The translations under genes and the position numbers were made by a program. The notes under the pieces are model-generated. The model saw nothing but the letters and a program-made list of their open reading frames with translations. It was not told the DNA's origin and did no database searches. 64,000 nucleotides of DNA from Martelella mediterranea (GTDB lineage: Bacteria; Pseudomonadota; Alphaproteobacteria; Rhizobiales; Rhizobiaceae): the NCBI RefSeq assembly GCF_021021415.1, contig NZ_JAINWJ010000019.1, positions 1 to 64,000 on the forward strand, given 5' to 3'. Positions within the stretch are counted from its first letter, which is position 1. Each line of letters starts with the position of its first letter. Positions 8,552 through 17,028 of this stretch are shown here, piece by piece.

Positions 8552-9037
8552 TCAAGCTGAGGGCGCATTTTCGATCGGCAGGGCGGTTTTGTATTTGACC
8601 TGCTTCAGGGCGAAGCTCGACTTGATATTCGCGACCCCGGGGATCGTGGTCAGATAATTGATGATGAATTTCTGCAGCAGATCGACATCGGCGACCGCCA
8701 CGCGAATGAGGTAGTCGCTGTCGCCTGTCATCAGGTAGCATTCCATGACCTCGGGATAGGCTTCCATCTTGCTTTCGAACAGTTCGAGCGCGTTTTCCAC
8801 CTGGCGTTCGAGCGTGACCTGAATGAAGACGCTGATCGATAGGCCGACGGATTTGGGATCCACCAACGCCACATAGCGGTCGATAACCCCTTCCTCTTCC
8901 AGGGCGCGCACGCGCTGCAGGCAGGGTGAGGGCGAGAGCCCCACGCGACCGGACAGCTCCACATTCGTGATCTTGCCATCCACCTGCAGCTCGGACAGGA
9001 TTTTTCGATCTATTTTATCAAGCGCCATTTGCCGCAT
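8552..9037 (-). CDS. Lrp/AsnC-family transcriptional regulator
   Basis: This 161-residue regulator has an N-terminal helix-turn-helix (KIDRKILSELQVDGKITNVE.. through SPSPCLQRVRALEEEGVI) and a C-terminal RAM ligand-binding domain (residues about 70-150, with EVMECYLMTGDSDYLIRV). ATG 9037 is preferred over 9058 because an AAGGAA site precedes it at good spacing. It is divergent from the pyruvate dehydrogenase operon, so control of pyruvate oxidation in response to an amino acid or 2-oxoacid is the obvious inference. The dctM gene converges on it. Confidence 0.88.
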   Translation of the reverse strand: MRQMALDKIDRKILSELQVDGKITNVELSGRVGLSPSPCLQRVRALEEEGVIDRYVALVDPKSVGLSISVFIQVTLERQVENALELFESKMEAYPEVMECYLMTGDSDYLIRVAVADVDLLQKFIINYLTTIPGVANIKSSFALKQVKYKTALPIENAPSA

Positions 9038-9093
9038 TTTATTTCCTTGAGATTTCACTTGGCAGCATGAAAGCCTGATTATTTGGTTTTTGC

Positions 9094-9116
9094 AACATAT
9101 GAACGGCAGAACATAT
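9094..9116. promoter_or_regulatory. Direct repeat AACATAT x2 between lrp and aceE
   Basis: AACATAT occurs at 9094-9100 and 9110-9116, 16 bases apart, in the 131-base divergent region. Lrp-type regulators often bind helically phased A/T-rich repeats, so this is a plausible but weak site. Confidence 0.35.
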
Positions 9117-9168
9117 TCCGTCTCTTCGCCTATGATCGGGAAAACACAGCGTCTGGGAGGCGAGCACG

Positions 9169-11856
9169 ATGAGTAAAGTCGAACTTCAAATTGGCGGTCA
9201 TATCGATCCTGATCCTCTGGAGACGCGCGAATGGATCGAAGCGCTCACCGCGGTGATCGAGGCCAATGGAAGTTCGCGCGCCCAATTCCTGCTCAGGCAG
9301 TTGGAGGAGGTCGGACGGCGCAACGGCGTTTTTGTCGGCGGTCAACCCTATTCCTCCTACCGGAACACGATCCCCGTGGCCTCTCAGGGGCACTATCCGG
9401 GCAACCTCGCCATCGAGGAGAAGCTGACGTCGATCATGCGCTGGAATGCGCTGGCCATGGTGGTTCGCGCCAACAAGGCCTATGGCGGCCTGGGTGGCCA
9501 CATCGCCAGCTATGCCTCCGTGGCGGAAATTTTCGAGGTCGGGTTCAATCATTTCTTCCGCGCGAAGACCGAGACGTTCGGCGGCGATCTCGTTTACTTC
9601 CAGCCGCATTCCGCGCCGGGCGTTTACGCGCGCGCCTTCCTGGAAGGCAGGCTGAAGGAAGAGCAGCTTGACAATTACCGGCAGGAGCTGTCGGGCAACG
9701 GGCTGTGTTCCTATCCGCATCCCTGGCTGATGCCGGATTTTTGGCAGTTCCCGACAGGGTCGATGGGGATCGGCCCCTTGAACGCCGTCTATCAGGCGCG
9801 CTACATGCGTTACCTCGAAGCCCGCGGATTGGCCGACACCGCCGGGCGGCACGTCTGGGGCGTATTCGGCGACGGCGAGATGGACGAGCCGGAATCGGTC
9901 GCCGGCCTGACGCTGGCCGCGCGTGAAAAGCTCGACAACCTGACCTTCATCGTCAACTGCAACCTGCAGCGGCTTGATGGGCCGGTGCGCGGCAACGGCC
10001 AGATCATTCAGGAGCTTGAGAGCCTGTTTATCGGCGCTGGCTGGAATGTCATCAAGGTGCTCTGGGGGTCGGAGTGGGACGGCCTTTTCGCCCGGGATAA
10101 GGATCTGGTCCTGCTCAGGCGCTTTGCCGAAACCGTGGACGGGGAATACCAGAATCTCGGCTCCAAGGATGGCGACTACAACCGCCATAAATTCTTCGAT
10201 ATCGACCCGGCCACACGCGATCTGGTTGCGCACATGACCGACGACGAGATCCACACGCTCAAGCGCGGGGGTCACGATCTCAGAAAACTTCATGCCGCTT
10301 TTGCCGCCGCCAAGGCGCATAAGGGCCGGCCCACGGTCATCCTCGCCAAGACCAAGAAGGGCTACGGCATGGGCAATGCCGGCGAAAGCAGGATGACGGC
10401 CCACCAGTCCAAGAAACTCGACATGGAAGCACTGGTGAGCTTCCGCGACCGGTTCAAGCTTCCGTTGAGCGAGAAAGATCTTGAGGATCTGAAATTCTAC
10501 AAACCGGCGGATGACAGCGAGGAAATGCGCTATCTGCGCGCGCGCCGCGAGGCCCTGGGCGGGTCGATGCCGTCGCGGCGCACCACCGTTCAGGGCGCCG
10601 CGCTGCCAAACATTCCCGAACTCGCGGACTATGCGAAATTCGCGCTGGAGGCGGATGGCAAGGAAATGTCGACCACGATGGCTGCGGTGCGCATGCTCAG
10701 CGCGCTCTTGAAGGACAAGTCGGTCGGTCCGCGCATCGTGCCCATCGTCGCAGACGAGGCGCGCACTTTCGGGATGGATAACCTGTTCCGCCAGATCGGC
10801 ATCTACGCGCCCGAAGGTCAGCTTTATGAACCCGAAGATGCCGGCTCGATGCTGTTCTACAAGGAAGCGAAGAACGGCCAACTGCTCGAAGAGGGCATCA
10901 CGGAAGCCGGCGCGATTTCATCCTGGGCGGCGGCTGCCACCTCCTACTCGGTTCACGACACGGCAACGCTGCCCTTCTACATCTATTATTCGATGTTCGG
11001 CTTCCAGCGCGTTGGCGACCTGATCTGGGCAGCGGCCGACCAGCGCGCCCGCGGGTTCCTGCTTGGCGCGACGGCGGGCCGAACGACCCTGTCCGGAGAG
11101 GGGCTGCAGCACCAGGATGGCGCAAGCCATGTGATTGCCGCGACCATTCCGAACTGCAAGGCCTACGACCCCGCCTTTGCCTACGAGCTCGCGGTGATCA
11201 TGCATGCGGGCATTCTGCGCATGATGGCTGAGCAGAGGGACGAGTTCTATTATCTGACCGTGATGAACGAGAACTACGCCCAGCCATCCATGCCGGAAGG
11301 ATGCGAGGAGGGAATCCTCAAGGGTCTTTACAAGCTCGGCGAACGCGGGGAGGCAGAATCCGAAGTCAAGGTCAGACTGGTCGGCTCCGGCACGATACTC
11401 AACGAGGTCATCGCCGCCGCCGATATCCTTGCTGACGAGTTCGGCATTGCATCCGAGATCTTTTCGGCGACGAGTTTCTCGGAGCTTTCACGGGAGGCTC
11501 GCAGCGTCGAAAGGCGAAACCGGCTCTCGCCCCAAAAGGACCGGGCGAAGCCCTATGTCGAGACATGTCTGCCCGGCACACTGCCGATTATCGCCGCGAC
11601 CGATTATGTCCGCGCCGTTCCCGAAATGATCGCTCCCTATGTCGAAGGCCGTCTTGTCGCCCTCGGCACGGATGGCTTCGGCAGGTCCGATCAACGCGAG
11701 GCCCTGCGCCGGTTCTTCGAGGTCGATCGCGAAAGCATCGCCATTGCTGCAATCGAGGCGCTTGTTCGGGCCGGGCACAGCGAACCCGAGACTTTGACCA
11801 AGGCGCTCAAGTCGTTCGGGATCGACGGCACGTCGCCGGATCCGTGGACAGTTTGA
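9169..11856 (+). CDS. aceE: Pyruvate dehydrogenase E1, homodimeric type
   Basis: This 895-residue enzyme decarboxylates pyruvate with thiamine diphosphate and reductively acetylates the E2 lipoyl group. It is the single-chain AceE type (usual length about 885-900). The N-terminal region has RNGVFVGGQPYSSYRNTIPV. The ThDP/Mg motif is GDGEMDEPES near residue 230, followed by NLTFIVNCNLQRLDGPVRGN. It starts at ATG 9169 behind GGGAGGCGAG. It is the first gene of aceE-E2-E3 and divergent from the Lrp gene. Most alphaproteobacteria instead use a heterotetrameric PdhA/PdhB E1, so this operon looks acquired, or specialised for the pyruvate released by the catabolic genes around it. Confidence 0.95.
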   Translation: MSKVELQIGGHIDPDPLETREWIEALTAVIEANGSSRAQFLLRQLEEVGRRNGVFVGGQPYSSYRNTIPVASQGHYPGNLAIEEKLTSIMRWNALAMVVRANKAYGGLGGHIASYASVAEIFEVGFNHFFRAKTETFGGDLVYFQPHSAPGVYARAFLEGRLKEEQLDNYRQELSGNGLCSYPHPWLMPDFWQFPTGSMGIGPLNAVYQARYMRYLEARGLADTAGRHVWGVFGDGEMDEPESVAGLTLAAREKLDNLTFIVNCNLQRLDGPVRGNGQIIQELESLFIGAGWNVIKVLWGSEWDGLFARDKDLVLLRRFAETVDGEYQNLGSKDGDYNRHKFFDIDPATRDLVAHMTDDEIHTLKRGGHDLRKLHAAFAAAKAHKGRPTVILAKTKKGYGMGNAGESRMTAHQSKKLDMEALVSFRDRFKLPLSEKDLEDLKFYKPADDSEEMRYLRARREALGGSMPSRRTTVQGAALPNIPELADYAKFALEADGKEMSTTMAAVRMLSALLKDKSVGPRIVPIVADEARTFGMDNLFRQIGIYAPEGQLYEPEDAGSMLFYKEAKNGQLLEEGITEAGAISSWAAAATSYSVHDTATLPFYIYYSMFGFQRVGDLIWAAADQRARGFLLGATAGRTTLSGEGLQHQDGASHVIAATIPNCKAYDPAFAYELAVIMHAGILRMMAEQRDEFYYLTVMNENYAQPSMPEGCEEGILKGLYKLGERGEAESEVKVRLVGSGTILNEVIAAADILADEFGIASEIFSATSFSELSREARSVERRNRLSPQKDRAKPYVETCLPGTLPIIAATDYVRAVPEMIAPYVEGRLVALGTDGFGRSDQREALRRFFEVDRESIAIAAIEALVRAGHSEPETLTKALKSFGIDGTSPDPWTV

Positions 11857-11867
11857 GGGTGTCGGAC

Positions 11868-13157
11868 ATGAGCAAGACCATAGAATTCACCGTGCCCGAT
11901 ATCGGCGATTTCTCCAGCGTGCCTGTCGTCGAAATCCATGTCGCGCCGGGCGATACCATAGCGATCGACGACTCGGTCATATCGCTTGAATCCGACAAGG
12001 CCACGCTGGATGTGCCCTCCACCATTGCCGGGCGGATCGTCGAAGTGTGCGTCGGTGAAGGCGACAGGGTCAGCCAGGGCTCGCTGATCGCCATCGTCGA
12101 GATCAGCGCCGAGAATGCAGCTTCGGATGAGGCTCGGGGCACTGAGAAAGAGACGGCTGTCGAGACCGCCACTGCCGAGCCCCCGGACGCCGCCGCCGCG
12201 CCGGCGCCAAAGCCGGCGTTGGCGACAACCACGACGGCGGTCGCCGATGGAAGGTTGGCCCATGCCTCGCCCGGGGTTCGAAAGCTCGCGCGCGAACTCG
12301 GCGTCGAGATCGGCGCGGTGAGCGGGAGCGGCCCCAAGGGCCGGATAACGCGTGACGACCTGCATGCCTTTGTGAAATCGAGGCTTGGCGGCAGCGCGCC
12401 ATCGGCAAATGCTGCCACCGGCGAAGGGTTGGACCTCCTTCCCTGGCCGAAAGTCGATTACGAGAAATTTGGCGAAACGGAACGGGTGCCGCTTTCCCGT
12501 ATCGCCCGGCTTTCCGGTCCCAACCTGGTGCGCAATGCGACGATCATTCCGCATGTTACCAATTTCGAAGAGGCAGACATCACCGAACTGGAGGCGTTCC
12601 GGAAATCTCTCAACGCTGATTCCAGAGACGGCCTCAAGCTTTCGATCCTGCCGTTCGTCGTCAAGGCGGCGGCGGCCACGCTGAGGCTGCACCCCAAGTT
12701 CAATTCTTCGCTCGATGGCGATTCACTCGTCCTGAAGAAATATTTCAATATCGGGGTGGCCGCAGATACGCCGGAGGGGCTGGTCGTGCCTGTCGTCAAG
12801 GCCGCGGACCAAAAGGGGATCATCGAGATCGCCGCGGAAATGGTCGAGCTCGCCGCTCAGGCGAGAGCCGGCAAGCTCAAGCCTCAGGATATGCAGGGCG
12901 CAACCTTCACGATTTCGTCTTTGGGCGGCATCGGCGGCACGAATTTCACGCCGATCATCAACGCGCCCGAAGTCGCCATTCTGGGTATGACGCGGGCCAG
13001 GATGCAGCCGGTGTGGAACGGAGAGGACTTCGAGCCGCGCCTGATACAGCCGCTTTCCATGAGCTGGGATCACCGCGCCGTCGACGGCGTGGCCGCCGCG
13101 CGCTTCCTGGTGACGCTGAAAGACATGCTGTCGGATTTCCGGCGTATTACCCTTTAG
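11868..13157 (+). CDS. aceF: Dihydrolipoamide acetyltransferase (PDH E2)
   Basis: This 429-residue E2 core protein transfers acetyl from lipoyl to CoA. It has one lipoyl domain (residues 1-75; lipoyl Lys44 in SLESDKATLDVPS), an Ala/Pro-rich linker (about 85-120), a peripheral-subunit-binding domain (HASPGVRKLARELG.., about 125-165) and the catalytic domain ending in SMSWDHRAVDGVAAARFL, with the active-site His and Asp. It starts 11 bases after aceE at ATG 11868; longer frames read through the aceE end. A single lipoyl domain, against up to three in some enterobacteria, is common in the beta/gamma type. Confidence 0.94.
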   Translation: MSKTIEFTVPDIGDFSSVPVVEIHVAPGDTIAIDDSVISLESDKATLDVPSTIAGRIVEVCVGEGDRVSQGSLIAIVEISAENAASDEARGTEKETAVETATAEPPDAAAAPAPKPALATTTTAVADGRLAHASPGVRKLARELGVEIGAVSGSGPKGRITRDDLHAFVKSRLGGSAPSANAATGEGLDLLPWPKVDYEKFGETERVPLSRIARLSGPNLVRNATIIPHVTNFEEADITELEAFRKSLNADSRDGLKLSILPFVVKAAAATLRLHPKFNSSLDGDSLVLKKYFNIGVAADTPEGLVVPVVKAADQKGIIEIAAEMVELAAQARAGKLKPQDMQGATFTISSLGGIGGTNFTPIINAPEVAILGMTRARMQPVWNGEDFEPRLIQPLSMSWDHRAVDGVAAARFLVTLKDMLSDFRRITL

Positions 13158-13168
13158 GAGATCTGTTG

Positions 13169-14905
13169 ATGAAAACGGACATCAAGGTCCCCGCCATAGG
13201 GGACTTCGCCAATGTGCCCGTCGTCGAGGTGAGCGTCGCCGTGGGCGACATCATTGCAGTCGAAGACACGGTCGTGATGCTGGAAAGCGACAAGGCGACG
13301 CTCGATATTCCGTCGCCCGTCGCGGGCAGGGTCACGGCCATACACATCGCTGTCGGCGACCGCGTCAGTGAGGGCAGCGCGATCCTGGAGGTCGAATCCG
13401 AAACCGAATTGCCGGCCGAGAGAAGGGAAGCGGCCACGCAGGCCGTTGCTGCGCAACCGGCTAACGCGCCGCTAACAACACCTTCGGTCCATGCCGCGCC
13501 CGGCTTGCCGGATGCGGACGCTGAGGCCGAACTCGTCGTTATCGGGGCGGGGCCGGGCGGCTACACGGCCGCCTTCCGCGCGGCTGATCTCGGTCTGAAG
13601 GTGACCCTCGTCGAACGCGACCCCAATCTTGGGGGCGTCTGCCTGAATGTCGGGTGCATTCCGTCCAAGGCGCTGTTGCACGCGGCCAAGGTGATTGACG
13701 AGGCGGCGGCGATGTCGGGCCACGGCATTACCTACCCGAAGCCCGAAATCGATATCGATCGATTGCGCGCATGGAAGAGTGACGTGGTCGGAAAGTTGAC
13801 GGGCGGGCTGACCGGGCTTGCCAGGAGACGCAAGGTCAAGATCTTGCGCGGGTCTGCCGTGTTCGAAGGCGGCAATCTTGTGCGCGTGTCGCATGGGGGC
13901 GACGAGAAAACCATCGCCTTCAAGCAGGCGATCATCGCCTGCGGCTCCGAGCCGGTGCGGCTCCCTTTCCTGCCGGACGATGACAGGATCATCGACAGCA
14001 CGGGCGCCCTCGAACTTGCCGATATCCCCAAGCGCATGCTGGTGCTGGGTGGCGGCATTATCGGCCTTGAAATGGCGCAGGTCTATCACGCGCTCGGCGC
14101 GCGCATCACCATTGTCGAGCTCATGGATCAGATCATCCCGGGGGCTGACAGGGATATCGTCGCCCCTTTGATGAAACGTATCGAGCAGCGTTACGAGAAC
14201 GTGCGCCTGAAGACCAAGGTGACCAAAGTGCAATCCGAAAAGACGGGATTGAGGGTCACGTTTGAAGGACCGGAGGGAACCCGCGAAGAACTGTTCGACA
14301 AGATCCTCTCGGCGGTGGGCCGCAGGCCGAATGGCCGGCTGATCGGCGCTGAAAAAGCGGGGATCAGTGTCGATGAGGGCGGTTTCATCAGGGTCGACCG
14401 GCAGATGCGGACCAGCCGGGAGAACATATTCGCCATTGGCGATGTCGTCGGGCAGCCAATGCTGGCGCACAAGGCCACGCATGAAGGCAAGGTCGCCGCG
14501 GAAGTCGCTGCCGGCCACAAGTCCGCCTTTGATGCACCGGCCATTCCCTCGGTCGCCTATACCGAGCCGGAGGTCGGCTGGGTGGGCCTGACGGAAAACG
14601 AGGCCAGGTCGAAAGGCATCGCTTATAAAAAGGCGTCCTTCCCCTGGGCGGCTTCCGGGCGGGCCCTTGCCATGGCCGGTTCGGACGGCGTTTCCAAGCT
14701 GCTGTTCGACCCCGATAGCGGGCGCGTTCTCGGCGCCGGCATTTGCGGTCCGAACGCGGGTGAGTTGCTTGCCGAAGTGGCGCTCGCCATCGAGATGGGC
14801 GCCGATGCCGAGGATCTGTCGCTCACCATTCATCCTCACCCGACCTTGTCCGAGACCATCGGGCTTGCCGCTGAAATCTTTGAAGGAACGATCACCGACC
14901 TTTGA
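13169..14905 (+). CDS. lpdA: Dihydrolipoamide dehydrogenase with N-terminal lipoyl domain (PDH E3)
   Basis: This 578-residue flavoprotein reoxidises dihydrolipoamide with NAD. It carries an extra N-terminal lipoyl domain (residues 1-75; LESDKATLDIPSPVAG) and an Ala/Pro linker before the standard E3 body. The body includes the FAD motif VIGAGPGGYTAAFRAADLG, the redox disulfide GGVCLNVGCIPSK, the NAD motif VLGGGIIGLEMAQVY and the C-terminal HPHPTLSE, with the His/Glu pair at the dimer interface. Lipoyl-fused E3 is known from the homodimeric-E1 type of PDH, for example in Neisseria and Ralstonia. It starts 11 bases after E2 behind AGGAGATCTGTTG. It completes a self-contained complex. Confidence 0.95.
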   Translation: MKTDIKVPAIGDFANVPVVEVSVAVGDIIAVEDTVVMLESDKATLDIPSPVAGRVTAIHIAVGDRVSEGSAILEVESETELPAERREAATQAVAAQPANAPLTTPSVHAAPGLPDADAEAELVVIGAGPGGYTAAFRAADLGLKVTLVERDPNLGGVCLNVGCIPSKALLHAAKVIDEAAAMSGHGITYPKPEIDIDRLRAWKSDVVGKLTGGLTGLARRRKVKILRGSAVFEGGNLVRVSHGGDEKTIAFKQAIIACGSEPVRLPFLPDDDRIIDSTGALELADIPKRMLVLGGGIIGLEMAQVYHALGARITIVELMDQIIPGADRDIVAPLMKRIEQRYENVRLKTKVTKVQSEKTGLRVTFEGPEGTREELFDKILSAVGRRPNGRLIGAEKAGISVDEGGFIRVDRQMRTSRENIFAIGDVVGQPMLAHKATHEGKVAAEVAAGHKSAFDAPAIPSVAYTEPEVGWVGLTENEARSKGIAYKKASFPWAASGRALAMAGSDGVSKLLFDPDSGRVLGAGICGPNAGELLAEVALAIEMGADAEDLSLTIHPHPTLSETIGLAAEIFEGTITDL

Positions 14906-15133
14906 AGATGAGGCTGCTGTTCGAGCATGTCTCGCGTCGGCGCATTCCTTTTGCATCCGACCCGGCCGGCAGCGTTGTCCACTAGCTGGACAAATTCGAA
15001 TTTCGACTGGATTTCAATCGGATGGCATCCTTATTGTGGTGCAAGCGACACGGAAACAGGTTCCGGCTCTTGCTGAAAAACGTAGCCCGAGGGTGCGTTG
15101 TCACAGTGAAAACCGGGCGGGAGGAGTGGATAG
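14906..15133. promoter_or_regulatory. Promoter region of the extradiol dioxygenase operon
   Basis: This spacer between the PDH operon and the aromatic operon contains two adjacent perfect dyads (14975-14993 and 14992-15003) and a good ribosome site, GGGAGGAG, before 15134. The dyads make it likely that this operon has its own regulated promoter. Confidence 0.6.
14975..15003. promoter_or_regulatory. Adjacent dyads TTGTCCA-5-TGGACAA and AAATTCGAATTT
   Basis: The first repeat (14975-14993) has perfect 7-base arms around CTAGC. The second (14992-15003) is a perfect 12-base palindrome overlapping its end. Together they look like an operator, most likely for one of the two IclR proteins of the cluster. 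Confidence 0.6.
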
Positions 15134-16114
15134 ATGTCGATTATTTCCCTTGGATATATGGGTATCAATTCCAAGAGGCTGGGTGATTGGGAAGGCTTCG
15201 CCACGGATCTGCTTGGCATGCAGAAAGTCGATCAGGGCGGACCCATGCGCATGTTCCGGATGGACGACCGCAAGCAGCGCCTGATCGTGACCGGCGAAGG
15301 CGAGGAGGACCTTGCCTTCATGGGCTGGGAGGTCGGTTCGCCCGAAGATCTGGAAGCTCTGGCGGCCAGGCTCGAGAATGCGGGCTTCCCCGTCACCTTG
15401 CACGGCGCGTCCCTTTCCGATCAACGCCACGTTGCCCGTCTGATTTCCTTCCATGATCCCGACGGCAACCGGCTGGAAGCCTTTTACGGGCCCGAGATCG
15501 CAAGCGACCCGTTCCTGTCCGGTCGTCCGATCAGTGGCTTCAAGACCGGGTCTCTCGGCATGGGGCATGCTGTCCTGCATGTCGCCAACGTTGAAGGAAT
15601 CCTGCATTTCTACAGGGACATACTGGGTTTCAACGTGACCGATTACGGCCTGAAGCCCTATCCGCTCTACTTCTTCCACGTCAATGGACGTCATCACAGC
15701 TTCGCGATGGTCGGCTCCGGCCGCAAGGGCATTCACCACTTCATGGTCGAACTGCTCTCGCTCGACGATGTGGGCCAGGGCTATGACATAGCCCAGCAGC
15801 GCGACGAGGGGATCGCCTATACGCTTGGCCGGCACTCCAATGACCATATGATGAGTTTCTACACCAACACGCCGTCCAAGTTCTTCGTGGAATACGGCTG
15901 GGGCGCACAGGTGGTTGATCCCGAGACCTGGAAGCCGTTCGAGACGCATGAAGGTCCGTCAACCTGGGGACATGAGCGCGTCTATCTGCCCGAAGACGAT
16001 GAAGTCAGAATTCGGATGCGCGAGATGCGGCACAAGAATGCCCGCGACGGGTTCCGCGCGCCCGATCCGAAGCCGAACTGCGCCTGGCTCGATAGCGTCG
16101 TGCACGCAGAATAA
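15134..16114 (+). CDS. Two-domain extradiol ring-cleavage dioxygenase (BphC type, VOC superfamily)
   Basis: This 326-residue enzyme resembles 2,3-dihydroxybiphenyl or catechol 2,3-dioxygenases, which insert O2 next to a catechol diol using Fe(II). It has two VOC repeats (about 1-125 and 140-300). Probable iron ligands are His145 (LGMGHAVLH), His201/202 (GIHHFMVE) and Glu253 (FFVEYGWG). Second-shell residues match BphC: the RHHSF pair near 187, His238 in GRHSNDHMMSFY and Tyr243. It is the first gene of an operon with a FAH-type hydrolase, a flavin hydroxylase and a quinone oxidoreductase. The catechol is presumably made by the hydroxylase two genes downstream. The exact substrate is unknown. 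Confidence 0.9.
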   Translation: MSIISLGYMGINSKRLGDWEGFATDLLGMQKVDQGGPMRMFRMDDRKQRLIVTGEGEEDLAFMGWEVGSPEDLEALAARLENAGFPVTLHGASLSDQRHVARLISFHDPDGNRLEAFYGPEIASDPFLSGRPISGFKTGSLGMGHAVLHVANVEGILHFYRDILGFNVTDYGLKPYPLYFFHVNGRHHSFAMVGSGRKGIHHFMVELLSLDDVGQGYDIAQQRDEGIAYTLGRHSNDHMMSFYTNTPSKFFVEYGWGAQVVDPETWKPFETHEGPSTWGHERVYLPEDDEVRIRMREMRHKNARDGFRAPDPKPNCAWLDSVVHAE

Positions 16115-16154
16115 AACAGCAAGTTGAACACATAAAAACGGAGAGGAGACGACG

Positions 16155-16997
16155 TTGCGAGTAGCATCATTCATTTTGCCCGAGGGCACTGCATCTTACG
16201 GAGTGGTTGAAGGGGATACGATCAGGGATGCCGGCGCCGGCCTGCGCGCCAAATACCCTGACCTCAAGGCGGTGATTGCGGCAGATGCGATTGGAGAATT
16301 GCGGTCCGCCGATGGCGAAAGCCTGGCGACCGACAGCGTCAGCTTCATCCCGACGATCCAGAATCCGGACAAGATCATCTGCATCGGGCTCAACTATCTG
16401 GGCCACATCAAGGAGACCGGCCGGGACCGGCCGGAATATCCCTCGATCTTCACCCGATACCCGTCGACGGTCGTTGGTCACGACCAGCCCATGATCCGGC
16501 CGAAGGCGTCGGACAAGTTCGACTACGAGGGCGAGTTCGCGGTGGTCATCGGCAAGCGCGGGCGCGCCATCGCAAAGGACAAGGCCTTCGATCACGTTGC
16601 CGGATATACCGGCTTCAATGACGGCTCGATCCGCGACTATCAACGGCATACGACCCAGTTCTGGGGCGGCAAGAATTTCGACCGGTCGGGCTCCATGGGG
16701 CCGTGGATCGTCACGCCTGACGAACTGGGCGACGTTGACAGCCAGACCCTGGTCACGCGGCTGAATGGCGAGGTGATGCAGGAGACGTCTATTGGCGATC
16801 TCGCGTTCAAGGTGCCGGATCTGATCGCCTATGTCTCCACGATCACGGAACTCCTGCCGGGCGACATCATCGCAACGGGCACGCCGAGCGGCGTCGGTTT
16901 CTTCCGGGATCCGAAGGTGTTCATGAAAGCCGGCGACCGGATCGAAGTCGAGATTTCGGGCATTGGAACGCTGCGAAACACCATTGCCGACGAATAA
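16155..16997 (+). CDS. Fumarylacetoacetate hydrolase (FAH) family protein
   Basis: This 280-residue protein has a FAH-type C-terminal domain: IICIGLNYLGHIKETG, the metal-binding acid cluster in KFDYEGEFAVVIGKRGR (about residues 116-132), GYTGFNDGSIRDYQ and LLPGDIIATGTPSGVGF. The family hydrolyses or decarboxylates 2-oxo-diene acids such as fumarylpyruvate, acylpyruvates or 2-oxohept-3-ene-dioate. The start is TTG at 16155 behind GAGAGGAG; no ATG lies near a ribosome site. Its place after an extradiol dioxygenase suggests it processes the ring-fission product to release pyruvate or a related acid. Confidence 0.88.
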   Translation: MRVASFILPEGTASYGVVEGDTIRDAGAGLRAKYPDLKAVIAADAIGELRSADGESLATDSVSFIPTIQNPDKIICIGLNYLGHIKETGRDRPEYPSIFTRYPSTVVGHDQPMIRPKASDKFDYEGEFAVVIGKRGRAIAKDKAFDHVAGYTGFNDGSIRDYQRHTTQFWGGKNFDRSGSMGPWIVTPDELGDVDSQTLVTRLNGEVMQETSIGDLAFKVPDLIAYVSTITELLPGDIIATGTPSGVGFFRDPKVFMKAGDRIEVEISGIGTLRNTIADE

Positions 16998-17028
16998 GAA
17001 AACAAGACAAGAAGGCTGGAGGACAAAG

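Noticed and set aside
9130-10881. 583-codon open frame antisense to aceE
   Set aside because: It is a shadow of a GC-rich gene; it lacks any domain and aceE on the other strand is unmistakable.
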